64,000 bases of DNA from Rhizobium sullae. GTDB lineage: Bacteria > Pseudomonadota > Alphaproteobacteria > Rhizobiales > Rhizobiaceae. Within the stretch, counting starts at the first letter, position 1, and every line of letters starts with the position of its first letter. Positions 37,210 through 46,105 of this stretch are shown one piece after another. Under the pieces are notes generated by a model. That model saw only the letters and a list, made by a program, of their open reading frames with translations, made no database searches and was not told the DNA's origin. Made by a program: the position numbers and the translations under genes. Location: contig NZ_CP104144.1 of assembly GCF_025200715.1 (NCBI RefSeq), positions 558,001-622,000 of the forward strand, read 5' to 3'.

Positions 37210-38004
37210 CTACCTGTCGGGCGAAGGAAAGAGCTCGGTTCTCATTGCGAGGTGGTAAGCCACCAGTCCGATCCATTCATGAGCAGCCAGATCGGCGAGG
37301 TACAAACCCATAGAGACGGAACGTGTCGGGCGTCCCACATCGGAGGGCCGAGCCCGATAGCCTACGGGGTATGGGATGACCGGAAAATCGGCCGCGCGAA
37401 AGCAGGCGACGGCCCTCGGCATGTGAAAGGCAGATGTGACGAGCAGCCACGACTCCCCCGGCTTGGGACTTGCAACAGCCTTGCTCTCGACCGCATTCTC
37501 GCAGGTGTTTCGCGAGCGCCCTTCAAGTTCGATCCGTTTTTCCGGAACACCGATTTCGACAAGAAGGTCGCGCGCGACTGCCGCCTCCGACTTCTCCTCG
37601 GCAGACAGTAAATTTGCCGTCCCGCCTGAAAGGAGAATTCTCGCATTGGGGTAGAGCAGGCTGAGCGCGGCCGTCTTGGTGAGCCGCTCGCCTGCATCGG
37701 TCAAGGTGATCGTCTGGCGTTCGGTCGAGATATCAGTGTCAATTTCCCCGCCGAGGACAACAATACCCGTCACATTGTCCTGGATGGCAGGTTGCGGGAA
37801 CCGGTCCTCCAGTACGAGAAGTCCTGCACTTCCAACGGGGAACCACCCGACGATCAGCAAAAGTACGGTTGACACGATGAGGAGAATGCGCGCTGCTCTG
37901 AACCGACGCATAGCAAGGGCCACGATCCCTACGAATGCCATCAATCCAATCAGATTCGACAGTACTAGAAATGCTGCCAAAAGCTTCGAAAGAACGAAGA
38001 ACAC
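37210..38004 (-). CDS. YdcF/ElyC-type DUF218 membrane protein
   Basis: This 264-residue protein starts at a GTG at 38004 with CAGGAG seven bases upstream; a longer frame from 38130 lacks such a site. Two N-terminal membrane helices (LSKLLAAFLVLSNLIGLMAF and ARILLIVSTVLLLIVGWFPV) precede a DUF218 domain: GIVVLGGEIDTD, ARILLSGGTANLLSAEE, RIELEGRSRNTCENA, SWLLVTSAFHMPRAVACFR. ElyC in E. coli affects undecaprenyl-phosphate use and envelope integrity, so a link to lipid-carrier handling here is reasonable but unproven. Confidence 0.87.
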   Translation of the reverse strand: MFFVLSKLLAAFLVLSNLIGLMAFVGIVALAMRRFRAARILLIVSTVLLLIVGWFPVGSAGLLVLEDRFPQPAIQDNVTGIVVLGGEIDTDISTERQTITLTDAGERLTKTAALSLLYPNARILLSGGTANLLSAEEKSEAAVARDLLVEIGVPEKRIELEGRSRNTCENAVESKAVASPKPGESWLLVTSAFHMPRAVACFRAADFPVIPYPVGYRARPSDVGRPTRSVSMGLYLADLAAHEWIGLVAYHLAMRTELFPSPDR

Positions 38005-38717
38005 TTGCGGCTCCTGAGATCGCTCTGAATATACGTGGAGCAAACAATACACTGCATTTGGAAAGAAGAAGAACCATCCAACGTAGTCCTTTTTGGTCAG
38101 CTGACGGGCGGCGAGTTCGACGGCGTACACGGCGCTCGAGGATCGGCGTTGCCTCGAGATGCCCCTTCACCTGCCCGCTTGCCGTTGGCGCTGCTGGCGC
38201 CGGCGGCACAATCACGTGAGGAGGGGAGGGGGCTCGTCTGGAAGCTTATCGAGACTCTATGCAGACCTGACCGGGCGTTAAAGCTTGAGGAGCGGATCGT
38301 AATGGTGGTGTGCGAGCTCGCCGGGGTTTGGTACGAACTATGCGCGCGTGCTGGCGCTGAAGCTCAAGGGAATCTGCGACATCGAGGCCGAAGGCAAGGC
38401 AGCGCGGGAGCTGAAGCGCGGGTCCGGCCCCTGATCACGAGACGTACCGGTCGAAGCGTCGAAGCCGTCGTTCTGCCCGACGTGCCCGAGTTGATCGCGC
38501 TGATGATCGATTTGCTACCTGTCCGGCTGCTTGCCTGCTTCACGGCAGACTTTATGCGTGTTCATATCGATTTGGCGCGCAAATCTCGCGAAATCTGCGA
38601 TGACGGCATGACGCAGCGCCTGCGGTTCCAGCAAATGTTGGATCAGTTGGCGAATGCCAGAGCAGCCAGTGCCGCGCCTAGTGCGCGGCTTGCGGATGCG
38701 CTGTTTGCCGACCCGCA
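38005..38717. other. Region without a recognisable gene
   Basis: These 713 bases lie between the HprK-like gene and the DUF218 gene. A long plus-strand frame (from 38035) runs through here into the antisense of the HprK-like gene and is not believable. Stretches such as 38540-38680 look weakly protein-like (DLARKSREICDDGMTQRLRF) but match nothing I know. It may hold a decayed gene. Confidence 0.4.
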
Positions 38718-39911
38718 TCAACCGTCCTGCATCAGGTTCATCTTGATCCATTCTGCGCCGGCATTGGCGTCGTCGTATTCCATGCCGATCACCACCGCGT
38801 CGTTGATCAATGTAGACAATGCAACAAAGCCCTTTGCAGTTAGCCATTGGCTGGCGTTCATCGCCTCATTGAGCAGGGACACCAATGCATTAAGCTTCCG
38901 CACATGTGTGATCCGCAACGGTGTCACGATCGAATATCGCGGGAAAATGATGGCGGTGATGGCGCCCGCCTGTTCGGATGATCGAACAGGCGGGATGTAT
39001 TTCACAGTTCGTCCATCCGGACGCCGATACTTAGGAAGGCGGTCCAAGTTCGGAAACCGAGTCCGAAGGAGCTCCCAACTGCCGGGCTTGGCCGCAAAGG
39101 CGAAGGCCAGTCCGCGAAGGCCCGGGGGCTGCGCGGTGACAAGAGCAACGTCGTCGGCAATGGCAGACATGCCCGACGCGCTTAGCAGCGCCGCCAGTGT
39201 GGTTTTGCCTTGACCGGAAGAGCCGGCCAACGCTATTGCGCCCGACGCGGAGGAAAGGACCGCTGCGTGGAGGGCGATCCAGTCGGGCCTAGGCCCAAGC
39301 ACGGCATGGAGGACAGCCTCTTTCAGGCCGACAGCGAGAGCCGCTGGATCGCAGAAGCTCGCCCGTTCTCCAGGCTGGTGGGCAATCCAGTAGCCGTCTT
39401 CGCATGCTCCCACCGTAATTTCGGTTTCGGCAACGCCGGTATGGTCATGGCGCAGATGACCGGCAAGGTCATTCCAAGCCCGTTTTGCGTTGGAATCTGG
39501 GAAAGAGATGGCAATCATTGCGCCAGCGACGCGGTAGATTTCTCTGGTGGCGGAAATTGACTCTGGGCTTTCGTCGCTTCTAGATTTCGGTCGAATGGGT
39601 TGGATCAGCTCTTGCTTGAGAAGGGCAAGTTTTTCCCATTCGGCCAGGCAAGACGCGATGTAGTCACTCGCCTCGTCCAGACGACATCCCGTCTCATTGG
39701 CGAGGAACCGCGCGATCCTGCTTGGTGGTTCGCCTGCAGAAACGCCAAGCCAAATTGAACCAGATATGGGGCTCAACTGATAGACGCGTTGCTGGGGTTC
39801 GGAGAAAAGAGCGTAATCGTCGTCAAGAGCGCAGAGCACAACACCGTCGCCTGGCCATAGTTCCATTGGTCCGGTTCTCGCCGGGTTGTCCGGGTGCAGG
39901 CGCCGGGTCAT
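38718..39911 (-). CDS. PqqD-HprK-related kinase fusion
   Basis: This 397-residue protein combines two domains. Residues ~20-100 resemble PqqD peptide chaperones (QRVYQLSPISGSIWLGVSAG, EASDYIASCLAEWEKLALLK). Residues ~200-390 resemble the HPr kinase/phosphorylase core: H215 in WIALHAAVLS, Walker A GSSGQGKTT (230-238), and D253-D254 in SAIADDVALV. HprK-related proteins with PqqD partners occur in uncharacterised peptide-modification clusters and in lasso-peptide clusters, where HprK homologues phosphorylate the peptide. The ATG overlaps the nucleotidyltransferase stop (ATGA), so the two are translationally coupled. No HPr gene is nearby, so the target is probably the small protein encoded upstream (inference). 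Confidence 0.82.
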   Translation of the reverse strand: MTRRLHPDNPARTGPMELWPGDGVVLCALDDDYALFSEPQQRVYQLSPISGSIWLGVSAGEPPSRIARFLANETGCRLDEASDYIASCLAEWEKLALLKQELIQPIRPKSRSDESPESISATREIYRVAGAMIAISFPDSNAKRAWNDLAGHLRHDHTGVAETEITVGACEDGYWIAHQPGERASFCDPAALAVGLKEAVLHAVLGPRPDWIALHAAVLSSASGAIALAGSSGQGKTTLAALLSASGMSAIADDVALVTAQPPGLRGLAFAFAAKPGSWELLRTRFPNLDRLPKYRRPDGRTVKYIPPVRSSEQAGAITAIIFPRYSIVTPLRITHVRKLNALVSLLNEAMNASQWLTAKGFVALSTLINDAVVIGMEYDDANAGAEWIKMNLMQDG

Positions 39912-40891
39912 CGTCGATTCGCCGCGACAATTTTAAACGGCTTCCAGATCGCGCGTAGCAAGGAAAGCCCGAAATCGTCCAAATGCTTGTAAGCGGCGTA
40001 TTCCTGCCGTGCGATTTGACGGCTAAATAGGAGGTCCGGCAGCACCCCTGCGGGGCTGCCGCCGATCTTGACGCCGGCCAGGCGTTGCAGATTCAGGAAG
40101 AACAAATCCCGTGCCAGTGCCAGTCGACCTGACGGCAACCTGGCACGGATCGCATCCCAGTCGATGTCGTACCCCAAGTCGAAGATCTCGCGGCAGTCGA
40201 GAAGATGCCGCAGTTCGACATCGCCCGTGCGCAGCCGGCTGTCCAATATCATGTCGTGAACGATTAGGTGGACCACCCACTCCACTGGCGTGGGGATACT
40301 AATCCGAACCCCCATCACTTCGAGGCGTATGCTGTGGAGCGGTTCGCTCTCTGTGTATAAAATAGCTGGGCCGGGCGGCCTCAGATGCAAGTCCAGGGAA
40401 CCAACATCGGCAGGCCGATAGAATTTCCCGTATGCGTGTGGACCAGGGTCTTCTGGAAGGGGTTGGTAGCCAATGCCGAGAAGTCGCCCCACGCTTCGCT
40501 CGACATTGTTCTCGTCGATCACCAGATCCAGGTCGCTGATCATCCGGCTGCCCAGACGATGTTCTGGCATAATCATCAGGAGGGCCGACCCTTTGATAAG
40601 CAACGGTTCGATCCCCGCTTCGTTCAATACACGCAGGGTCTCGACCGACTGTCGGCGCAGTCGTCGATTTCGCTCTTCATTCAAATCATACAAAAAGCGC
40701 AGATAGTTTTCGACTTCCCCAGGAATGCTGATAAGTAACCCCCGATGGCGAAGCCATGCATACAATGCGGGGCCAACTAGGTGCCGATTGGCCTCCTGTA
40801 CGACTTTGTCCCAGTGATCCTCAGCGGTATTGATCCCGTTCAACAACGCTGCCAGCATTTGGAAGCCGGATTCAGAGCCTCCCGATCTCAT
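39908..40891 (-). CDS. NTP_transf_5-type nucleotidyltransferase family protein
   Basis: This ~327-residue protein of the NTP_transf_5 family (uncharacterised nucleotidyltransferases) has the core IEPLLIKGSALLMIM, then RLGSRMISDLDLVIDENN with D120 and D122 as the likely metal ligands. The C-terminal helical region has EWVVHLIVHDMILDSR and HLLDCREIFDL. The start at 40891 is preferred to 40945 because GGGAGGGG precedes it. This family recurs beside HprK-related kinases and PqqD proteins in RiPP-like and exosortase clusters. It may transfer a nucleotide to a peptide or protein; substrate unknown. It overlaps the kinase gene by four bases. Confidence 0.82.
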   Translation of the reverse strand: MRSGGSESGFQMLAALLNGINTAEDHWDKVVQEANRHLVGPALYAWLRHRGLLISIPGEVENYLRFLYDLNEERNRRLRRQSVETLRVLNEAGIEPLLIKGSALLMIMPEHRLGSRMISDLDLVIDENNVERSVGRLLGIGYQPLPEDPGPHAYGKFYRPADVGSLDLHLRPPGPAILYTESEPLHSIRLEVMGVRISIPTPVEWVVHLIVHDMILDSRLRTGDVELRHLLDCREIFDLGYDIDWDAIRARLPSGRLALARDLFFLNLQRLAGVKIGGSPAGVLPDLLFSRQIARQEYAAYKHLDDFGLSLLRAIWKPFKIVAANRR

Positions 40892-41222
40892 GCAACCCCT
40901 CCCGCAACATTGGTCCTTGCAGCTGACAACAAGAACGGCTTTCAAGCCGTCTTTCGAATGCTGAAGAGCTTGTCGTCTTGTGCAACTGATTGGGGATGCA
41001 GGGTGAATAACCTGATTGGACCATCACGACGCCAACAACACTGCGGAACGGTTCACGATGACATTGGTCGAGGGAACTCAGTTCCATGACAGCTGACAAC
41101 TCAATACCAACGAGCGCTGATGATGACCGATGGGCCCCAGCCTCGGAGACCGTGGACATGATCTTCGACGGCACATCGGCTAGATTGTTTGCCGCGGTAA
41201 CGGTTTGGTTCAATTCCACCAC
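40872..41222 (-). CDS. Doubtful linking ORF in the kinase/nucleotidyltransferase unit
   Basis: A 116-codon frame with a GTG start overlaps the last 13 bases of the small Tat-leader gene and the first 20 bases of the nucleotidyltransferase. The tidy overlaps hint at a real coupled gene, but there is no good ribosome-binding site, the sequence (LAGxx-free, Ser/Cys-rich, e.g. SRSCCQLQGPMLREGL) matches nothing known, and it may be chance. Otherwise this 318-base stretch is untranslated leader. Confidence 0.22.
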   Translation of the reverse strand: MVELNQTVTAANNLADVPSKIMSTVSEAGAHRSSSALVGIELSAVMELSSLDQCHREPFRSVVGVVMVQSGYSPCIPNQLHKTTSSSAFERRLESRSCCQLQGPMLREGLHEIGRL

Positions 41223-41464
41223 GTGCGAGGGCGGCGTCGAACAGGACCCGTATGCACATGGTTCTTATTGTTCTTATTGCCGTATCCCCAGCCGGGCCGA
41301 CCGCCAGAGGCAGCGACAGCGGGCGAGTTCATGGAGAGGTCAAGCAGCACCGTCACTGCGGGGGGCGTCAGGGCAGCGAATTTCCCAAGCCCCTTGATGA
41401 AATCACGCCGTTCCATTGTTGGACTTGCATCATTTTGTTCTTTGGTTTCACGCTCCGTTGCCAT
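41210..41464 (-). CDS. Small Tat-leader protein, candidate modified peptide
   Basis: This 84-residue protein has a charged N-terminus, a twin-arginine motif MERRDFIKGLGKF (RR 19-20), a hydrophobic stretch ALTPPAVTVLLDLSM and a signal-peptidase-like SPAVAAS. The predicted mature tail of about 30 residues begins ASGGRPGWGYGNKNNKNHVH and ends in a basic, Trp-containing segment. A GAGG site lies eight bases before the ATG. The gene heads the strand that continues with the nucleotidyltransferase and PqqD-HprK fusion, so it is the natural candidate substrate. Alternatives: an ordinary Tat-exported small protein, or a chance neighbour. I know of no characterised homologue. Confidence 0.72.
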   Translation of the reverse strand: MATERETKEQNDASPTMERRDFIKGLGKFAALTPPAVTVLLDLSMNSPAVAASGGRPGWGYGNKNNKNHVHTGPVRRRPRTWWN

Positions 41465-42207
41465 CGGGTTACCTCACGTGCTCGATTTTATAACTTTATA
41501 GCATTAACCTCATGGTGAAAAGTCAGGCATAAGTATTATGCGAGAACTCGAATAACCTGAACGAATACGCGAATCGAGTTTCCTCGGACCCTTTGAAAAT
41601 CTCGAGAGCGTCGCAATCCTTTCCTAGACACGCCATGGCGCTCTGATGAAGCGGCTCCAGGCGTCGGCCGTGCACGAGCGCAAACCCTTTTGAACGACGA
41701 AGCCCTCATAGCTCTATTTGATGACCTTCTAGTGAGATTATCGGAATGACACTCGGCCGGCTCCCTGGTGAATGATGTCTGGCTCTATGAGCCGGGCCTG
41801 GAGACGACACATGTGCAGAAGTGTGAGCACTGGCCCGAACCAGTGCCGCGGAGACGCTAAAGCATGCCATGGTTGTGATCGTTTCGGTTGTTGCCCGACG
41901 CCACCGCCTTCTGATTGATCTCTCGATACCGATAAACAGTTCGAGACTCGCAGATGAGCCGCTGCGCAACTCGTAGGCACTTGCGATAGAGTTACACGGC
42001 AAAGCCGCAGCATAAAACATATTAAAACGGAACAGTAACATTCAGATAACCCGACAATACCTAAATATCATTACTAATATATTCCTTTCAATTTAGTAAC
42101 TTTGCATATATACATAGATATAGCGAAAGCAATAGCTCTGCGCCGGGGCGGCGGAAGAAATATACGCAATATATATCTTCGTGACGTTTTGAATGTTGGG
42201 GGGAGTT
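41465..42207. other. Divergent regulatory region, AT-rich
   Basis: These 743 bases separate the small Tat-leader gene (minus) from the ExoY-like gene (plus). Bases 41490-41560 and 42000-42190 are very AT-rich with TATA-like strings on both strands, for example TATAAAGTTATAAAAT upstream of the small gene. Frames inside are short and not convincing. It should hold divergent promoters and perhaps silencer or regulator sites for the polysaccharide genes. Confidence 0.45.
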
Positions 42208-42912
42208 ATGTCTATATGGTATGCGCACCGTCACATCTCGTCGCTGCACTTTCGCGAGAGCCCAAAATGCGAGCGACTGCCGCTGCACCTCGCCGATCCC
42301 GGCCATATAGATGCAGCAGTCGGCCGGTCAACGAGGTATCTTTTCGTCAGGCGCATGTTCGATATCGCGTTTGTCCTGGCGAGTGCGCCGGCTAGCGTCC
42401 TGCTGGTAGGCGTCGCCGCGGCGGCAGTGCTGGTAACGATGGGTCGTCCAGTCTTTCTCGCCCAAGAGCGCGTTGGTTACAGGGGACGGACATTCCGAGC
42501 ACTGAAACTTCGGAGCATGCGCACATCCGATGGCGCTCCCCGGCCAACCAGTCTGGATGATGACAGAATTACGCCTCTCGGTGCGTTCCTCCGACAATCG
42601 CATCTCGACGAACTGCCGCAGCTCTGGAATGTCCTCGTCGGCCAGATGAGCCTTATCGGCCCCAGGCCAGAGTGGGTCCCTCTGGCTCGCCGGTACGAAT
42701 GCGCTTTCCCGGAGTATAAACTGCGCTACTGCGCACCTCCAGGTTTGACGGGCTTGGCCCAAGTCAAGCAAGGATATGTTTCGACAATTGAGGAAGTTAA
42801 AGCAAAAGTTGAGTATGATATATACTATATACTAAATATATCAGTCGCCATGGATTTCAAGATACTTCTTCTAACGTCGAAGACAATATTTAACAGTGCG
42901 CTATCGCGATAA
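42208..42912 (+). CDS. ExoY/WcaJ-type priming sugar transferase
   Basis: This 234-residue bacterial sugar transferase (undecaprenyl-phosphate sugar-1-phosphotransferase) has a membrane re-entrant helix near residue 55-75 ([20 protein letters not shown]). The catalytic core is intact: [72 protein letters not shown]. It lacks the multi-helix N-terminal domain, as ExoY does. It transfers a sugar-phosphate to undecaprenyl phosphate to start each repeat unit. The start at 42208 has GGGGGGAG directly upstream. A degenerate AT-rich 3' end is noticeable. Confidence 0.93.
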   Translation: MSIWYAHRHISSLHFRESPKCERLPLHLADPGHIDAAVGRSTRYLFVRRMFDIAFVLASAPASVLLVGVAAAAVLVTMGRPVFLAQERVGYRGRTFRALKLRSMRTSDGAPRPTSLDDDRITPLGAFLRQSHLDELPQLWNVLVGQMSLIGPRPEWVPLARRYECAFPEYKLRYCAPPGLTGLAQVKQGYVSTIEEVKAKVEYDIYYILNISVAMDFKILLLTSKTIFNSALSR

Positions 42913-42971
42913 GAATCAATTGTCGAGTTGCGTCGTACTACGCACTCGATTCTTTGGAAGGGGGATTTGCA

Positions 42972-43931
42972 TTGAGCGATCAGAACAATGTATTGGTCAC
43001 AGGAGGTTGCGGTTTCTTGGGCCGCCACGTCGTCTCGAGGCTTGCGGCCCAGGGGTGCCATGTAACAATTCTGGACGACTTGTCCGCCGGCACCCCGCTA
43101 GACACGGCGGACGCGTCGATCAAATTCGTCAATGGAGACATCGCCGATCCAGGCACCATCCTGGCGGTTCTCGGCGAGCGGCCTTTCGACCATGTCATCC
43201 ACCTTGCAGCCATACATTTCATTCCTCGCTGTGAAGCGGATCCGGGGGCCGCATTCATGGCGAACGTGGTCGGAACAAGGAATCTGGTTGAAGCGCTCGT
43301 ACCGTCCTCGTCGCTGAAGTCTTTGGTCTTCGCATCCAGCGTCGCAGTCTACGCGCCATCTGTAGAGGTCCTGTCTGAGGATGCCGATACAGTGCCGATG
43401 GATATCTACGGCTGGAGCAAACTTGTCTGCGAAGATCTTGTTCGGAGCGCTTCGGTTCGAGGAGGATGGCGAGCCGTCTGCTGCCGTCTTTCCAACTTGA
43501 TCGGGCCGGGCGAGACGAATCCGCACCTCTTTCCTGAGATCGGCAGGCAGATTGCAAGAGGAGAAGCGCTGATAGAGGTTGGGAATACCACGCCAAGGAG
43601 AAACTATCTGCATGTTATGGACGCAGCCGACCTGTTCGTTCGATGCCTTGGACTGTCAGGAAGCGACGTCCACACGATAAACTTTGGCTCAGGTGAGGAG
43701 TACTCGGTCGCGGATATATTGAGCCTGTTCCAGAAAGCCGCGCAGAGACCAATCAAATTCGTTGAAACAGCAGCGCGCAAGCGCAAGGTCGATCGGCCTA
43801 GGCTTCAGCCAAACACCACCGTCATGCGGGGGCTAATCGGAGAGCCGCAGCGCTCGGCCGAGGATGCGATCAAGGCCGTTTTGATGGAATTTGCTCTCGA
43901 AACACAAACGAAATGGTCAATTACCGGGTAG
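42972..43931 (+). CDS. NAD-dependent sugar-nucleotide epimerase (extended SDR)
   Basis: This 319-residue extended short-chain dehydrogenase has NAD motif VTGGCGFLGRHV, NVVGTRNLVEAL, FASSVAVYAP and catalytic YGWSK. It resembles GalE/RmlB-type epimerases or dehydratases. A TTG start at 42972 is proposed with AAGGGGGA at a good distance; an earlier TTG at 42954 is also in frame. It sits 59 bases after the priming transferase and six before the next GT. It probably makes the sugar nucleotide used for the repeat unit; the exact substrate is unknown. It is related in type to the broken epimerase at 25192-26247. Confidence 0.88.
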   Translation: MSDQNNVLVTGGCGFLGRHVVSRLAAQGCHVTILDDLSAGTPLDTADASIKFVNGDIADPGTILAVLGERPFDHVIHLAAIHFIPRCEADPGAAFMANVVGTRNLVEALVPSSSLKSLVFASSVAVYAPSVEVLSEDADTVPMDIYGWSKLVCEDLVRSASVRGGWRAVCCRLSNLIGPGETNPHLFPEIGRQIARGEALIEVGNTTPRRNYLHVMDAADLFVRCLGLSGSDVHTINFGSGEEYSVADILSLFQKAAQRPIKFVETAARKRKVDRPRLQPNTTVMRGLIGEPQRSAEDAIKAVLMEFALETQTKWSITG

Positions 43932-43937
43932 GGTGGC

Positions 43938-45005
43938 ATGCGCGTCATAATGGCAAATAGATATTTCCTGGGTTATCTCGGAGGGGTCGAGCGCTACATC
44001 GCGTCCCTTGCTGCCGAACTGGGGAGGCTGGGCGTAGACGTCGTGGTATGCGCGGCCGGCAGTGACGCGCTCGTCCAGTTCGAGGGGCTCGCAGTCAAGA
44101 CGGTGCCGTCGCAGGCCCAACTGCGCGCCTTCGTTAACCGTGGAGCCGATGTCGTCCACGCGCACCTGCCGCGCAATCCCTTCTCTTTCGCGGCCATGCG
44201 GGCGGGCCACAAGGCTGGCATGCGCACCGTGTTCACGCCGCATGCCTTCTATCCCGATGGATCCGCCCTCAAGAAGCTCGCGAAAGCGGTGACTGACCTC
44301 ACCATGACGCGCCATACAATGAAGATCTGCGACACCGTCGTGAACTTGACCCCGCAGGATCAGGCAGACTCCATACGCAATGGATTGCACAGGGAAAAGT
44401 CGGTCATAATCCCGAACTCTGTATCAATCCGCGAGCTGATTGAACTCGAGGACAAATCGCGTGACATACTTCCTCCATTTGAGCAGCCATATGTCCTGCA
44501 CGTCGGGCGTTTTCACCGCGTGAAGAACATCCCGTTTCTAGTCAGGGCGCATCGCAGGATCCCCGACCATCATCTGGTCCTCATCGGTCAGGACGACGGT
44601 GAGTTGCCCGCCGTCAGAGAACTCGTCTCGCAACTTCAGCTCGAAGGACGGGTCCATATCCTGGAACGTGCTGATCGGGCCCTGGTCATGGCTGCCTATA
44701 TGAACGCCTCTGCGGTAGTGCTGAGTTCGCGCTGGGAGGGCCTCCCCACAGTTCTGCTCGAGGCGATGTTCTTCGGAAAGCCCTTTGTCGCCTCCGACGT
44801 GGGTGGAAACGGCTGGCTGGTAGAACGCGGTGCTCCCGGGATGATATTCAAGCTGGACGATGAAGATGGTTATGTCTCGTCACTTGCTGCCGCCTGCAGG
44901 ATTCCTGCAAGTGCACTTGCCGGCGGCAGAGCCCTCGTCGCCGATGAATTCTCATGGGAAGTTAATGCCCGGCGCCTCCTGAACATCTACGCTAAGAGTA
45001 ACTAA
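43938..45005 (+). CDS. Glycosyltransferase, GT4 family
   Basis: This 355-residue GT-B enzyme begins MRVIMANRYFLGYLGGVERY (glycine-rich acceptor loop). It has the GT4 donor domain YVLHVGRFHRVKNIPFLVRA and SSRWEGLPTVLLEAMFFGKP, with the E-x7-E pair. A GGGTAGGGTGG stretch precedes the ATG, six bases after the epimerase stop. No membrane segments. It should extend the lipid-linked repeat unit. An IS630 remnant follows it immediately. Confidence 0.92.
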   Translation: MRVIMANRYFLGYLGGVERYIASLAAELGRLGVDVVVCAAGSDALVQFEGLAVKTVPSQAQLRAFVNRGADVVHAHLPRNPFSFAAMRAGHKAGMRTVFTPHAFYPDGSALKKLAKAVTDLTMTRHTMKICDTVVNLTPQDQADSIRNGLHREKSVIIPNSVSIRELIELEDKSRDILPPFEQPYVLHVGRFHRVKNIPFLVRAHRRIPDHHLVLIGQDDGELPAVRELVSQLQLEGRVHILERADRALVMAAYMNASAVVLSSRWEGLPTVLLEAMFFGKPFVASDVGGNGWLVERGAPGMIFKLDDEDGYVSSLAAACRIPASALAGGRALVADEFSWEVNARRLLNIYAKSN

Positions 45006-45016
45006 TCACCTGAATT

Positions 45017-45519
45017 CGACGTTTGTCATCGACCTCTGACAAAAGCGTTTGACGGATGCGCCGAATGTCATCTGCGGATTTTGGCCCGCTATAAGGCTCG
45101 AATGTCGGGTTTGAACCGCATTGTCGAGGTATGTTCGTCTCGACGGAGCTGCTTTCGGGTCAGTTCCGCAAACCAGCGTTCGGCCATGACGCCAAGTTCG
45201 GGGTGATGTGCACGCGGTAGCGTGGCTGGCACATCAGCGAGTTTTTGATCGACGCAGTTTTGTGGGTCGCATAGTTATCCATCACGATATGAACGTCCAA
45301 ATCGGACGGTACGCTCGCATCGATTTGCTTCAGGAAGTCCAGGAATACGGTGGCCCGAATGCGCTTGTCCCATTTGCCGATGACGAAGCGGGAGGCGACA
45401 TCTAGAGCTGCAAACAACGTGGTTGTGCCGTATCGAACATAAGAATGGGCAGGCCGTTCAGGCACGCCGGGCATCATCGGCAGTGGTGCGCCGCCTGCCG
45501 ACAAGCGTATGACCTTCAC
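45017..45519 (-). pseudogene. IS630-family transposase remnant
   Basis: The catalytic half of an IS630 transposase can be read: RYGTTTLFAALDVASRFVIG, DLDVHIVMDNYATHKTASIK (second DDE aspartate in MDNYATHK) and ITPNLASWPN. After that the frame shifts to AERWFAELTRKQLRRDEHTS and shifts again to PKSADDIRRI near the end. The N-terminal helix-turn-helix is missing. The element is therefore dead, without recognisable terminal repeats. It separates the plus-strand polysaccharide genes into two groups and marks an old insertion. Confidence 0.82.
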
Positions 45520-45752
45520 GCGGACGTCACGACCTGCGCCGAGGCAGAATCCTCCCGCGCATCGCCACGCAAGGTTGAGCTATCCGGCAGGAGTCGAACG
45601 AGCGATCGCTTAGGTGCCGGGCCAGTTGCGCATGCGCACGCAGTCCTTCGAGCTCGTCGTCTGCAATCGGCGGGAAGAGCGTATTCATCCGGCCGGATGA
45701 GAACGACCATTGCGCCGTCACTCTAATCCATGCATCGTCCCGGGCGTAGAAT

Positions 45753-46064
45753 ATGCACCTTAGCAATCAAGTGCGTGCGCCGTTCGACATGCGGCACGAC
45801 AAGGCTCAGGTCATGGGAACGTACTGGCTCCTAATTGCGTCCTGCATTGGTGGGATTATCGCTGCGGTTCTTGGGCTCTCAGCGATGTCCTGCGTGAACA
45901 TCGCTACGGTTTTGCTTCTGGGGAGTATAGCGCACTTGCTTTTCAGCGGTTATGGTCTCAACATCATCATCACATCCATTGGAGCACCTGCCGTTCTGCT
46001 TGTTTCGTTCTTTTTCAGCGGGTGGGCGCTCAGTGCAATTCGGAAGGCCGACAAGAACGATTAA
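45753..46064 (+). CDS. Small membrane protein in polysaccharide region
   Basis: This protein of up to 103 residues has three hydrophobic helices (YWLLIASCIGGIIAAVLGL, NIATVLLLGSIAHLLFSGYG, IGAPAVLLVSFFFSGWALSA) and a charged end RKADKND. Start uncertain: 45753, 45789 and 45813 are all in frame, and 45813 (MGTYWLLIASC) begins right at the first helix. I do not recognise a family. It lies 41 bases before the polymerase-like gene and may be its partner. Rhizobial exopolysaccharide loci often contain small membrane regulators such as ExoX, but no similarity is evident. Confidence 0.6.
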   Translation: MHLSNQVRAPFDMRHDKAQVMGTYWLLIASCIGGIIAAVLGLSAMSCVNIATVLLLGSIAHLLFSGYGLNIIITSIGAPAVLLVSFFFSGWALSAIRKADKND

Positions 46065-46105
46065 CCGTCGCGTGAGCCAATCTGGCTGTCACGGAGCTTT
46101 ATACA

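Noticed and set aside
38035..39213. 392-codon plus-strand frame
   Set aside because: It is largely antisense to the PqqD-HprK fusion, has no ribosome-binding site and shows no family signature.
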